Source: an uncultured Schumannella sp. (GTDB lineage: Bacteria; Actinomycetota; Actinomycetes; Actinomycetales; Microbacteriaceae). Taken from it: 42,659 bases of DNA. Positions within the stretch are counted from its first letter, which is position 1. Each line of letters opens with the position of its first letter. The notes beneath the pieces were generated by a model. The model had not been told where the DNA came from. It was given only the letters and a program-made list of their open reading frames with translations, and made no database searches. Below are positions 17,657 to 26,137 of the stretch, one piece after another. The position numbers were made by a program, and so were the translations under genes. The stretch spans positions 1 through 42,659 of the forward strand of contig NZ_CAJQNT010000031.1 in the NCBI RefSeq assembly GCF_905479755.1, written 5' to 3'.

Positions 17657-18820
17657 TCAGGCCGCGGCGAGCTCGGCGGCCTTGTCGGCGCCCTGGTCCA
17701 TGTTCTCGGCGATCGTGACGAGCGGGTGGTTGGCGGCGGCGAGAATCGCACGCCCCTCCTCCACCTGGTTGCCGTCGAGTCGCACGACGAGCGGCTTGGT
17801 GGCCGCGTCGCCCAGGATCTCGAGCGCCTTGACGATGCCGTCGGCGACCGCAACACACGAGGTGATGCCGCCGAAGACGTTGACGAACACGCTCTTGACC
17901 TGCTCGTCGCCGAGGATGACGTCGAGGCCCGCGGCCATGATGGTCGCCGAGGCGCCGCCGCCGATGTCGAGGAAGTTGGCCGGCTTGACTCCGCCGTGGT
18001 TCTCGCCCGCGTAGGCGACCACGTCGAGGGTCGACATGACGAGCCCCGCGCCGTTGCCGATGATTCCGACCTGGCCGTCGAGCTTGACGTAGTTGAGGTC
18101 GTGCTCCTTGGCCTTCGCCTCGAGCGGGTCGGTCGCGGCCGCATCCTCGAGCTCTTCGTGCTCGGGGTGACGGAACGCGGCGTTCTCGTCGAGCGAGACC
18201 TTGCCGTCAATCGCGAGAATCGCGCCGGCGCCGGTGAGGATCAGCGGGTTGACCTCGACGAGCGTCGCGTCTTCCTTCACGTACACGTCGTAGAGCGTGA
18301 CGAAGACCGGGGCGACCTGGTCGACGAGCTCGGCGGGGAACTTCGCGGCGATCGCGATCTCCTTCGCCTTGGCGAGATCCAGGCCTTGGCCCGGGTCGAC
18401 CTCGATGCGCGCGAGGGCGTCGGGGCGCTCCTCGGCGAGCTGCTCGATCTCCATGCCGCCCTCGTAGCTCGAGAGCGAGAGGTAGGAGCGGTTCGCCCGG
18501 TCGAGCAGCACCGAGAAGTAGTACTCCTCCTTGATGTCGGCGCCCGCGGCGACCATGACGCGCTTGACGACGTGGCCCTTGATGTCGAGGCCGAGAATCG
18601 CCTCCGCGGCGGCCTCCGCCTCATCGGGCGTCTTGGCGACCTTGACGCCGCCGGCCTTGCCGCGGCCTCCGACCTTGACTTGCGCCTTGACGACGGTCAC
18701 GCCGCCGAGCTTCTCGGCGGCCGCGCGGGCCTCGGCGGGGGTGTCGGCGATGATCCCGGGGAGTACGGGAACCCCGTACTTCTCGAAGAGATCACGGGCC
18801 TGGTACTCAAAAAGATCCAC
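17657..18820 (-). CDS. sucC: Succinate-CoA ligase [ADP-forming] subunit beta
   Basis: A 387-residue SucC with the ATP-grasp domain in the N-terminal 235 residues ([20 protein letters not shown]; metal-binding VEVNPLILT) and the C-terminal CoA-ligase domain with [10 protein letters not shown] and [15 protein letters not shown]. It binds nucleotide and passes phosphate to the histidine of SucD. GTG at 18820 is the start because homologues begin [24 protein letters not shown] lies 9 nt upstream. It is the promoter-proximal gene of sucCD, with a palindromic upstream region shared with icd. Confidence 0.97.
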   Translation of the reverse strand: MDLFEYQARDLFEKYGVPVLPGIIADTPAEARAAAEKLGGVTVVKAQVKVGGRGKAGGVKVAKTPDEAEAAAEAILGLDIKGHVVKRVMVAAGADIKEEYYFSVLLDRANRSYLSLSSYEGGMEIEQLAEERPDALARIEVDPGQGLDLAKAKEIAIAAKFPAELVDQVAPVFVTLYDVYVKEDATLVEVNPLILTGAGAILAIDGKVSLDENAAFRHPEHEELEDAAATDPLEAKAKEHDLNYVKLDGQVGIIGNGAGLVMSTLDVVAYAGENHGGVKPANFLDIGGGASATIMAAGLDVILGDEQVKSVFVNVFGGITSCVAVADGIVKALEILGDAATKPLVVRLDGNQVEEGRAILAAANHPLVTIAENMDQGADKAAELAAA

Positions 18821-18858
18821 GCTTTTGCTTCTTCCGTTGCAGTGGAGGGGTGCGGTGC

Positions 18859-18887
18859 CTCGATGTCGAGATAGTTCGATATCGAGA
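18859..18887. promoter_or_regulatory. Operator-like tandem palindromes upstream of sucCD
   Basis: The plus strand CTCGATGTCGAGATAGTTC (18859-18877) is the exact reverse complement of the 19 bases at 737-755 upstream of icd. Directly adjacent is a second related palindrome TCGATATCGA (18876-18885). They lie 40-70 bp before the sucC start. A -10-like TAGAGT lies further upstream on the minus strand (about 18905-18910), which would place the sites downstream of that promoter. The binding protein is unknown. Confidence 0.55.
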
Positions 18888-18998
18888 CAGTTGGGCCAAC
18901 AGGCACTCTACCCGTTTCACCTGGAGCGTTTTTCCGAAGGACGGCTTTCGCGAGTGAAAACTTCCGGGTTTCTTGCCGACCGAGTGCGACGATGAGGC

Positions 18999-19763
18999 AT
19001 GCCGAGCCGCGATCGTGAGCTGGACCGCTACACGCGGGAGGGCGCCCTGCTGTTCGGGGGCGTGCTCGCGATCCTGCTGCAACTGGGCGATCCGGTCGTG
19101 GCGCGCGGCGTCGCCGCCCACAGCGGGTTCGCGCACGATCCGCTCGGGCGGCTGCGCCGCACGCTCGAATACGTCTACGCGATCCGCCTCGGCCGCGAGC
19201 AGCACGAGCGCCTCGCCCGGCAGCACGTCAACCGCGCGCACGCGGGCGTTCCGGGTGCGCGCGACGCCGAGCATCAGCTCTGGGTGGCGGCGACCCTGTA
19301 TGCCGTCGGGATCGACACGCACGAACGACTCGTCGCGCCGCTCGCCGACCGAACCCGCGACGAGATCTACGCGGCGAGCGCGCGGCTCGGCACCGCCCTG
19401 CAGCTTCCCGCGGAGGCGTGGCCCACCACCCGCGCCGACTTCGACGACTACTGGAACGACCAGGTCGCGCACCTGGACTTCACGCCCGAAGCGCGGCGCG
19501 TCGCTGCCCTCCTGCTTCATCCGAGCGGGCCGTGGTGGCTGCGTCGCGTCATGCCGTTCGTGGTCGAGGTGACGGCGGCACTCGCTCCGCCGTCGGTGCG
19601 CGCCCCGCTCGGGCTCACGGATGACCCCGCGCGACACGCCCGCGCGCTCCGCCGCGCGCGCACCCTCGTGCGCCTGACCCCGGGACCGCTGCGGCGCCTG
19701 CCGTCGCGCCTCCTGCTGCGCGGACTGGTCGCCGGGCGACCTCACTCCGCCAGGATGCCGTAG
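18999..19763 (+). CDS. DUF2236 / MpaB-like oxygenase family protein
   Basis: A 254-residue protein of the DUF2236 family, related to the heme-containing MpaB and latex-clearing oxygenases. The family N-terminal segment REGALLFGGVLAILLQLGDPVVARGVAAHS and the later LWVAATLYAVGI helix with a preceding His-rich region (QHVNRAHAGVPG) are visible. A heme-dependent oxygenase activity is suggested by family only; no substrate is known. ATG at 18999 is the only good start, without a strong ribosome binding site. Its 3' end overlaps the convergent PadR gene by 22 bp. No functional link to sucCD is apparent. Confidence 0.78.
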   Translation: MPSRDRELDRYTREGALLFGGVLAILLQLGDPVVARGVAAHSGFAHDPLGRLRRTLEYVYAIRLGREQHERLARQHVNRAHAGVPGARDAEHQLWVAATLYAVGIDTHERLVAPLADRTRDEIYAASARLGTALQLPAEAWPTTRADFDDYWNDQVAHLDFTPEARRVAALLLHPSGPWWLRRVMPFVVEVTAALAPPSVRAPLGLTDDPARHARALRRARTLVRLTPGPLRRLPSRLLLRGLVAGRPHSARMP

Positions 19764-20335
19764 AGCGATTTGCGCAGCGCCTCCATCTCGGCGATCGCGC
19801 GCGTGCGCTGCTCGGCGGTCGCCTCGTGCGGGAACTGCCAGAGCGCGCGCATCAGTCGGCCGGCCGCGTCGCGATATTCGCGCAGCTCGGCTCGGGCGTC
19901 GGCACGGTCGGCGCCGACGTTCCACGCCGCCGCGATCTCATCGGCGTGCTCGTCCACGTAGGCACGGCCCTCGTCGGTGAGCGCGAACTCGCTCGCGCGA
20001 CCGCCGCCGCCGGTCGAGGCGATGAGCTCCTCGTCGACGAGCTGCTGCAGGGTCGGGTAGATGGAGCCGGGGCTCGGCCGCCAGGCGCCCTCCGAGCGCT
20101 CCTGGATGCGCTTGATGAGCGAGTAGCCGGAGCCGGCCTCCTCGGCGAGCAGTCCGAGGATGGCGGCGCGCACGTCGCCGCGCCGGGCGCGCCCGCCCGG
20201 GCCGCCGCGGCGGCCGCGCGGGCCGAAGGGGAAGTCGAAGGACTCGGGACCGAAGCCCGGTCCGCCGCTGAAGCCGGAGTCGAATCCGGGGCGGCGTCCG
20301 CGGGATTCCCAGCCGGGGTGAGAGGAGTGGTTCAT
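19742..20335 (-). CDS. PadR family transcriptional regulator
   Basis: A 197-residue PadR regulator. A Gly/Pro/Arg-rich N-terminal tail of about 50 residues (with repeated FGPxSF/FGPRGRRGG stretches) precedes the winged helix domain, RRGDVRAAILGLLAEEAGSGYSLIKRIQERSEGAWRPSPGSIYPTLQQL, which carries the family signature PSPGSIYPTLQQLVDEELI. The C-terminal helices (about 125-197) are the dimerisation arm. ATG at 20335 has AGGAGA 6 nt upstream. It is divergent from an MFS transporter across a 97-bp region containing palindromes, so it probably represses itself and the transporter in the manner of LadR/PadR. Confidence 0.9.
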   Translation of the reverse strand: MNHSSHPGWESRGRRPGFDSGFSGGPGFGPESFDFPFGPRGRRGGPGGRARRGDVRAAILGLLAEEAGSGYSLIKRIQERSEGAWRPSPGSIYPTLQQLVDEELIASTGGGGRASEFALTDEGRAYVDEHADEIAAAWNVGADRADARAELREYRDAAGRLMRALWQFPHEATAEQRTRAIAEMEALRKSLYGILAE

Positions 20336-20357
20336 GGTTTCTCCTGAATGTCGTGGG

Positions 20358-20397
20358 ATCGCGACGAATTATTCGCGATAGGTCAACGATATATCGC
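20358..20397. promoter_or_regulatory. Palindromic operator region between padR and the MFS gene
   Basis: Inverted repeats are ATCGCGA (20358-20364) with TCGCGAT (20373-20379), and GCGATA (20375-20380) with TATCGC (20392-20397), the second enclosing CGATATATCG (20387-20396). The region is markedly AT-rich for this genome. It is the natural binding place for the PadR protein. Confidence 0.5.
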
Positions 20398-20420
20398 TAA
20401 TGCATCGCCGACAAGACCCC

Positions 20421-20426
20421 TAGGCT
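20421..20426 (+). promoter_or_regulatory. -10 box of a probable leaderless promoter (MFS gene)
   Basis: TAGGCT is followed by 6 nt and then GTG at 20433. This geometry favours GTG 20433 over the in-frame GTG at 20427 as the start. Confidence 0.4.
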
Positions 20427-20432
20427 GTGCGC

Positions 20433-21692
20433 GTGAGATTCGCTGCGCTGCGCGCCCGCTGGTACAAGGGCTATCTCACCGGGGGAAGCCTGCTCATGGC
20501 GGGCGACAACGCCGAGCACGCCCTCACCTACTGGGTCATGTGGCAACTGTTCGAATCGCCCCTGCTCGCCGGCTTCGCCGTCGTCAGCCACTGGTTGCCG
20601 CACCTGTTCTTCTCGATCCCGTTCGGCGCGCTCGCCGACCGCTACGACAACCGGCGCATCATCCAGATCTCCTGCGGCATGTTCATGCTCGCCTCGCTGC
20701 TGTGGGCGATCCTGATCCTCAGCAACTCGCTCGAGATCTGGCACTGCATCCTGTTGCTCCTGTTGCACGGCTTCGCGAGCGCGCTCTGGCGCCCCGCCGA
20801 CCAGGTGATGATCTACGACATCGTCGGGCCGCGCGACCTGCCGAGCGCCGTGCGCCTGATGGCCACCGGACTCAGTCTCGGCCAGCTCGTCGGCCCCGCC
20901 TTCGGCGCCGCGATGCTCTTCACCGTCGGCCCCGGCATCGGGATGCTGCTGAATATGGCGATGTACCTGCCGTTCGTGATCTACCTCGCCGTCACCCCGC
21001 TCGACGGGCACCAGCACCGCACGACCCCCCGACCGCGCGTGCACGCGCGCGACGTGTTCGCCGTGGTGCGCAAACTGCCGAAGTACCCCTCGATCTTGAT
21101 CGTGATGATCGTGCAGGGTGCGACGGGCCTGTTCATCGGTGCCGCACTGCTGCCGCTGTTCCCCGAATTCGGGAACCTGCTCGGCCTCGACGACTCCGGC
21201 CTCGGCTACGGGCTGCTCATCGTCTCGATGGCGGCGGGCGCCGTGATCGGCGGCCTCACGCTTGAGGCGATCGGGCGCATCCGCGCGGGCGTCGGTCTCG
21301 CGGTCGGAGCGGCGATCCTCTACGCGGCGTGCCTGCTGATCTTCGCGGTCTCGCGCGAATACCTGGTGTCCTTGCCGATGCTGCTGCTCGCGGGCTTCGC
21401 GCTGATCTGGTCGGAGTCGTCCGGTCAAACGGTCGTGCAACTGGATGCGCCCAGCGACGAACGCGGCCGCTTCGTCGGTGCCTCGAGCGTCACCGGCTTC
21501 GGCTTCCGTGCCGGCAGCGGCGTGCTGGTGGGCATCCTCGGCGGCATCGTCGGGGTGAGTGGCGCTCTCGCGATCGACGCCGGCGCGCTGCTGCTCGTCG
21601 CGGGCGCGCTCGGCGTGGTGGTGCTGGCCCGCGGCATCCGCTCCCGCGCCGACGCCGCGGTGGTTCCCGTCATTCCCGAGCCCGAGGACTGA
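20433..21692 (+). CDS. MFS transporter, probable efflux
   Basis: A 419-residue major facilitator protein with about 12 membrane helices and the loop 2-3 motif GALADRYDNRRI (family motif GxLaDrxGrkxxl). It resembles the MFS_3/enterobactin-exporter-like group of proton-driven exporters. A short extended linker with HQHRTTPRPRVHARD separates the two halves (about 190-205). Substrate unknown; the divergent PadR regulator suggests an inducible efflux pump. GTG at 20433 is chosen from the leaderless promoter geometry; GTG at 20427 would add two residues. Confidence 0.85.
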   Translation: MRFAALRARWYKGYLTGGSLLMAGDNAEHALTYWVMWQLFESPLLAGFAVVSHWLPHLFFSIPFGALADRYDNRRIIQISCGMFMLASLLWAILILSNSLEIWHCILLLLLHGFASALWRPADQVMIYDIVGPRDLPSAVRLMATGLSLGQLVGPAFGAAMLFTVGPGIGMLLNMAMYLPFVIYLAVTPLDGHQHRTTPRPRVHARDVFAVVRKLPKYPSILIVMIVQGATGLFIGAALLPLFPEFGNLLGLDDSGLGYGLLIVSMAAGAVIGGLTLEAIGRIRAGVGLAVGAAILYAACLLIFAVSREYLVSLPMLLLAGFALIWSESSGQTVVQLDAPSDERGRFVGASSVTGFGFRAGSGVLVGILGGIVGVSGALAIDAGALLLVAGALGVVVLARGIRSRADAAVVPVIPEPED

Positions 21693-21718
21693 GCCGCCGC
21701 AGGTGGCGCGGGCGCGGG

Positions 21719-24148
21719 CTAGAGCTTCTCGATCGGCGCGATCTTGATGAGCAGACGCTTGCGCCCGGCCTGCTCGAACTGCACCTCGGCGACCGACTTG
21801 GGTCCGGCACCGGTCACCTCGGTCACGCGCCCCTCGCCGAAGTCGGCGTGACGGATGCGGTCGCCGACCGCCAAGGACAGGTCGCCGTTGTCGCGCACCT
21901 TGTTGGTGACCGGGCTCGTCCACTCGGTCTTGGCCCGGCCCGGCGGCAGCGAGGTCGAGTACGAGAACTTCTCCTCGCGCGGGGTGCGCGCGTTGAGCGC
22001 GCGCGGGCGCAGGCCCCCGCGCGAGGTCGCGTCGCCGGCGCTCTGCCGCCACTCGATCAGCCCCGCGGGGATCTCCTGCAGATACCGCGAGGGCATCGCC
22101 ACGGTCGTCTCGCCGAAGGTCGAGCGACTCATCGCGAGAGACAGATGCAGCTTCTTGCGCGCGCGCGTGATGCCGACATAGAACAGTCGTCGCTCCTCGG
22201 AGAGCCCGCCGGGCTCCCCCGCCGACATCTGGTGCGGCAGCAGCCCCTCCTCGACGCCGGTGAGGAAGACCGCCTCGAACTCGAGGCCTTTCGCCGTGTG
22301 CAGCGTCATCAACGAGACCGTGCCCGAGCTGTCGTCGAGATCGTCGGCGGCCGCGACCAGCGCGACCTCGGTGAGGAAGTCGATCAGTCCGCCCTCGGAG
22401 TTGTTCCGCCCGAACTCCTTGGTCACCGCGACGAGTTCTTCCACATTCTCGATGCGCGCCTCGTCCTGCGGGTCGCGCGTCGCGCGTAGCGCCTCGACAT
22501 ACCCGGTCTTATCGAGCAGGAAGGTCAGCACATCGGCGGGAGCCCCACCCGGCCGTCCGCCGCCCGGCGTCGTTGCGATCCGCGTCGCCTCGTCGAGCGT
22601 CGCCGCAAGCGTCAGGATCGCCGCCGTCACCTTCGGTCCGAGGCCGAGTTGGTCGGCATCCCGCAGCGCCTCGCGCAGGGGAATCTCCAGACGATCCGCG
22701 TGCGCCTGCAGCGCCGCCTCGGTCGCCGGTCCGATGCCGCGCTTCGGCGTGTTCATGATGCGGCGCAGCGCCAGATCGTCGGCCGGATTCGCGACCTGGA
22801 TCAGGTACGCCATCGCGTCCTTGATCTCGGCACGCTCGTAGAACTTGGTGCCGCCGAGCACCCGGTAGGGCAGCCCCGAGCGGATGAAGATCTCTTCCAG
22901 CGCACGGGTCTGCGAGTTGGTGCGGTAAAACACGGCGATGTCGCTGTAGCGCATCCCGCCGGAGTGCAGGGTGGCGATCTCGTCGGCGACGAACTGTGCT
23001 TCGTCGTGCCCCGAGTACCCCGTGTAGCCGACGATCGCGTCGCCCGCCCCGACATCGGTGAACAGGTTCTTCGCCTTGCGGTCGAAGTTGTTCGAGATGA
23101 CGGCGTTGGCCGCGTCGAGGATGTTCTGCGTCGAGCGGTAGTTCTGCTCGAGCAGGATCACTTTCGAGTCGGGGAAGTCGCGTTCGAATTCGACGATGTT
23201 GCGGATGTCGGCGCCGCGGAACGCGTAGATCGACTGATCCGAGTCACCCACGACCGTGAGCGAGGCGGCGGGGATGCCGCCGTCCGGAGCGAGCGACATG
23301 CGTGTGTCGGCGGGCACGTGTTCGGGCTTGACCGCGCGCACGAACTCGCGAATGAGCGAGTACTGCGCGTGGTTGGTGTCCTGATATTCGTCGACGAGCA
23401 CGTGGCGGAATCGGCGCTGGTAGAGCGCCGCCACCTCGGGGAAGGCGCGGAACAGGTGCACCGTCTCACCGATCAGGTCGTCGAAGTCCATCGCGTTGGC
23501 GCGACGCAGCCCCGCCGTGTAGCGGCGGAAGAGCTCGAGGAACATGACCTCTTTGGGGTCGTCGGCGTTGACGTTCCGCGAGTAGGTCTCCACGTCGGAG
23601 AGCTCGTTTTTGAGCTTCGAGATCTTGGCGCTCACGTTGCCGGGGGTGAAGCCGAAGGTGTCGGCATCCATCTCTTTGATGATCCGCTTGATGAGCGCCC
23701 GGCTGTCGGCGGAGTCGTAGATCGTGAAGCCCTGCGTCATGCCCATCACCTCGGCCTGACGACGCAGGATGCGCACACACGCCGAGTGGAACGTCGAGAT
23801 CCACATGCCCTCGGCTGCACCCCCGACGAGCTGGTTCACGCGCTCGCGCATCTCGGCCGCGGCCTTGTTCGTGAACGTGATCGCGAGGATCTGACTCGGC
23901 CACGCCTCGCGGCTTTGCAGCAACCCCGCGATGCGCCGGGTGAGCACGCTCGTCTTGCCGGAGCCGGCGCCCGCCACGATCAGCAGCGAGGGTCCGCGGT
24001 GCAGCACGGCCTCGCGCTGGCGCGGGTTGAGGCCCTCCAGCAGGGCCTCGTCGACCGCGACCGGCCCGCGACCCGCGCTCTCGGGGGGCGGCATCCAGGC
24101 CTCCGGGTCGGAACCGAAGGGAACGGAGTCGGTGGGGAGGAAGCTCAT
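21719..24148 (-). CDS. pcrA: ATP-dependent DNA helicase PcrA/UvrD
   Basis: An 809-residue superfamily 1A 3'-5' helicase that acts in nucleotide excision repair and replication-fork maintenance. Motifs in order: Q motif LNPRQREAV, Walker A AGAGSGKT (59-66), TFTNKAAAEMRERV (Ia), VDEYQDTN (II), VGDSDQSIYAFRGAD (III), LEQNYRST (IV), TLHTAKGLEFEAVFLTG (V) and EERRLFYVGITRARKKL (VI). The C-terminal GDRIRHADFGEGRV segment is the Tudor-like domain that contacts RNA polymerase in PcrA/UvrD. ATG at 24148 has no ribosome binding site but lies 9 nt after TAGACT (24163-24158), so the leader would be only about 3 nt. Confidence 0.97.
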   Translation of the reverse strand: MSFLPTDSVPFGSDPEAWMPPPESAGRGPVAVDEALLEGLNPRQREAVLHRGPSLLIVAGAGSGKTSVLTRRIAGLLQSREAWPSQILAITFTNKAAAEMRERVNQLVGGAAEGMWISTFHSACVRILRRQAEVMGMTQGFTIYDSADSRALIKRIIKEMDADTFGFTPGNVSAKISKLKNELSDVETYSRNVNADDPKEVMFLELFRRYTAGLRRANAMDFDDLIGETVHLFRAFPEVAALYQRRFRHVLVDEYQDTNHAQYSLIREFVRAVKPEHVPADTRMSLAPDGGIPAASLTVVGDSDQSIYAFRGADIRNIVEFERDFPDSKVILLEQNYRSTQNILDAANAVISNNFDRKAKNLFTDVGAGDAIVGYTGYSGHDEAQFVADEIATLHSGGMRYSDIAVFYRTNSQTRALEEIFIRSGLPYRVLGGTKFYERAEIKDAMAYLIQVANPADDLALRRIMNTPKRGIGPATEAALQAHADRLEIPLREALRDADQLGLGPKVTAAILTLAATLDEATRIATTPGGGRPGGAPADVLTFLLDKTGYVEALRATRDPQDEARIENVEELVAVTKEFGRNNSEGGLIDFLTEVALVAAADDLDDSSGTVSLMTLHTAKGLEFEAVFLTGVEEGLLPHQMSAGEPGGLSEERRLFYVGITRARKKLHLSLAMSRSTFGETTVAMPSRYLQEIPAGLIEWRQSAGDATSRGGLRPRALNARTPREEKFSYSTSLPPGRAKTEWTSPVTNKVRDNGDLSLAVGDRIRHADFGEGRVTEVTGAGPKSVAEVQFEQAGRKRLLIKIAPIEKL

Positions 24149-24176
24149 GACCGGTCGAGTCTACGGCGGGCCGACG

Positions 24177-24224
24177 ACGAAAACGGCGGTCGGGCCCGCC
24201 CAGGAGGGAGCGGGACCGACCGCC
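24177..24224 (-). terminator. Intrinsic terminator downstream of the membrane-protein gene
   Basis: On the minus strand GGCGGTCGG (24224-24216) and CCGACCGCC (24193-24185) pair, with an inner CCCGC/GCGGG extension, giving a stem of about 14 bp. It is followed by GTTTTCGTC (24184-24176), a short U-tract. It lies between the stop of the gene at 24239-24991 and the pcrA start. Confidence 0.7.
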
Positions 24225-24238
24225 GGGTCGGGTGACAG

Positions 24239-24991
24239 CTAGGCCGCCGGCTTCAGCGTGATCGCGCTGCGACCCACCGAGAGCCAGATGCCCGCGACGA
24301 CGAGCCAGAATCCGCCGACGAGTCCGCTCAGGCCCGGCACGCCCGAGACCACGAAGGCCCCGGCCACCAGGATCGCGAGGATGCCCGAGAACGCGCCGAG
24401 CCCACGGGAGACGCTCCGCTCGACGAAGGCCATCCACGCCACGGCGGCCGCGGCGATGATCGCGCCGAGCCACGGCAGGTAGGCGCCGAAGTCGGTCAGC
24501 ATGTAGTAGACGAAGAGGCCCTCCTCGCCGTAGGCGCCGGCCTCCGGTCCGTCGAATCCGTAGTTCGCCAGGGCGCCCTTCCACCCGAAGGCGAGGGTGA
24601 GGCCGGCCGCGGTCGTCAGCAGCGCGCCGCTCACGACGCGCGCGGCGATCGAGTTCGCGTACGCGGTTTCGACGCGCACGCGCCACGCGCCGTGCAGCGC
24701 GAGCATCGCCGCGACCGCGACGAAGCCGAGCACGAAGCCGAGGTAGTTGTTGGTGCGCGTGATGTCATCCATGTCGGCCGGCGTCACCTCGTAGGGGATG
24801 CCGTTGGCGATCGACTGGATTTCGGTGAGCGGGCGCACATCCATCAGCACCGTCGCGGTGAAGCCGAGCGCGCCCGCGAGCACGGCCCACAGCGGCCACA
24901 GCCGGTGGCGGGCGGGCGCTGTCGGTGCGTCGGCCGCGGGCTCGGCGTCGGGAGCCTGGTCGATGTCGGGAGCGGTGGTGTCGGCGGTCAT
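24239..24991 (-). CDS. Integral membrane protein of unknown function
   Basis: A 250-residue protein with an acidic, Ala/Pro-rich N-terminal cytoplasmic tail of about 28 residues (TADTTAPDIDQAPDAEPAAD) and six or seven predicted membrane helices. Between helices 1 and 2 is a loop containing VTPADMDDITRTNNYLGF, and a later loop reads GFDGPEAGAYGEEG. I recognise no family or active-site motif. ATG at 24991 has AAAGGA 6 nt upstream. A -10-like TAGTGT lies at 25062-25057. It is isolated: a terminator follows, and the upstream GDPD gene is more than 100 bp away. Confidence 0.75.
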   Translation of the reverse strand: MTADTTAPDIDQAPDAEPAADAPTAPARHRLWPLWAVLAGALGFTATVLMDVRPLTEIQSIANGIPYEVTPADMDDITRTNNYLGFVLGFVAVAAMLALHGAWRVRVETAYANSIAARVVSGALLTTAAGLTLAFGWKGALANYGFDGPEAGAYGEEGLFVYYMLTDFGAYLPWLGAIIAAAAVAWMAFVERSVSRGLGAFSGILAILVAGAFVVSGVPGLSGLVGGFWLVVAGIWLSVGRSAITLKPAA

Positions 24992-25056
24992 GAGAGTCCT
25001 TTCGCGGGGGTGAGCGCGCGGATGCGCGGGCCGCGTCCACGCGCGAGCCGAAGAGG

Positions 25057-25062
25057 ACACTA
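25057..25062 (-). promoter_or_regulatory. Candidate -10 box for the membrane-protein gene
   Basis: TAGTGT on the minus strand, about 65 nt before the ATG at 24991. No clear -35 hexamer accompanies it. Confidence 0.3.
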
Positions 25063-25113
25063 CGAACTCCCGCGCACCGGATCGGCGGGCGGCGCGCTCC
25101 GATTACGCCGCGA

Positions 25114-26112
25114 CTACGCTCGCGGCAGCAGCTCGCGGGGCAGGTCGGGATGATCGGCGAAGACCCCCTCGACGCCGGTGTCAAGGATCAGCTCGAACTC
25201 GCGGCGCCAGTCCCCCCAGGCGGCGGGCGAGGAGCCGCGACGGTGCGGCGGCTCGAGGAAGCGGTTCTCGGGGCGCAACGTCCAGGTGTAGACGAGCAGC
25301 CCCGCGTCGTGGGCGCGGGCCACGAGGTCGGTCGCGCGCATCCCGTCGCCGTCGGCCGCCAGCAGCAGCGACTTGTTGACGCTGATGCCGTCGACTTCGG
25401 CGGCGAGCCTTGCCAGACCGGCGTTGGTGAGCTGGGTCGAGTAGGCGGGCGCCTGCCGCCCGAAGCGGGCCCGCAGATCCGGGGCCGCCCCCGAGTTTTC
25501 GATCAGGTAGACGTAGCGGGCCGCAAGTCCCAGCTCCCGCAGTTCGGTGAGCGCGGACTGCTCGAAGCACTCCACGGTCAACTCGGGCCGCCCGCTCCAG
25601 GAGGCCAGCTCGCGCGCGACCGTCTGTTCGAGCGGCAGCCCGATGGAGGCGAAATAGCTCGGATGCTTGACCTCGGTCACCAGACCGATCTGGCGCCCGG
25701 TGCGCACCCGCGCCTCGTCCAGCAGTTCGAGCAGGTCGACGAGCCGCAGAATCGGCTCGCGACCGTCGAAGGTCGTGGAACTCTGCCGCAGCTGCGGGAG
25801 TCGTTCGCGGGTGCGCAGCGTCGCGAGCTCGTCCCAGTCGAAGTCTTCGGTGAACCAGCCGCTGAGCTTCTGTCCGTCGACGATCTTGGTGGCGCGCCGG
25901 TCGGCGAACTCCGGGTGATCGGCGACATCGGTCGTGCCCGAGATCTCGTTCTCGTGGCGGATGACGAGCACCCCGTCGCGCGAGCTGACGAGGTCGGGTT
26001 CGACGGCATCCGCCCCCAGCATGATCGCCCACTGGTAGGCCGAGCGCGAGTGCTCGGGCCGGTAGCCGCTCGCACCGCGATGCCCGATCACGAGGGTCTC
26101 GTTGGAGGTCAC
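25114..26112 (-). CDS. Glycerophosphodiester phosphodiesterase
   Basis: A 332-residue GDPD-family TIM-barrel hydrolase that splits glycerophosphodiesters into glycerol-3-phosphate and an alcohol. The catalytic residues are visible: His11-Arg12 (VIGHRGASGYRPEHS), Glu38 and Asp40 (GADAVEPDLVSSRDG) and His53 (LVIRHEN). The usual PENT is PEHS here. No signal peptide is seen, so it is probably cytoplasmic. Its product would feed GlpD, encoded at 32601-34325. GTG at 26112 is chosen because it lies exactly 6 nt after TATCGT (26124-26119), indicating a leaderless mRNA, and because the barrel begins directly after it. Confidence 0.9.
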   Translation of the reverse strand: MTSNETLVIGHRGASGYRPEHSRSAYQWAIMLGADAVEPDLVSSRDGVLVIRHENEISGTTDVADHPEFADRRATKIVDGQKLSGWFTEDFDWDELATLRTRERLPQLRQSSTTFDGREPILRLVDLLELLDEARVRTGRQIGLVTEVKHPSYFASIGLPLEQTVARELASWSGRPELTVECFEQSALTELRELGLAARYVYLIENSGAAPDLRARFGRQAPAYSTQLTNAGLARLAAEVDGISVNKSLLLAADGDGMRATDLVARAHDAGLLVYTWTLRPENRFLEPPHRRGSSPAAWGDWRREFELILDTGVEGVFADHPDLPRELLPRA

Positions 26113-26118
26113 GGTGCC

Positions 26119-26128
26119 ACGATAGTGT
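26119..26128. promoter_or_regulatory. Overlapping divergent -10 boxes
   Basis: In the 10 bases ACGATAGTGT the minus-strand -10 TATCGT (26124-26119) serves the GDPD gene and the plus-strand -10 TAGTGT (26123-26128) serves the gene at 26138. The two hexamers share two base pairs, so polymerase could occupy only one promoter at a time. Confidence 0.45.
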
Positions 26129-26137
26129 GGCCGCATC

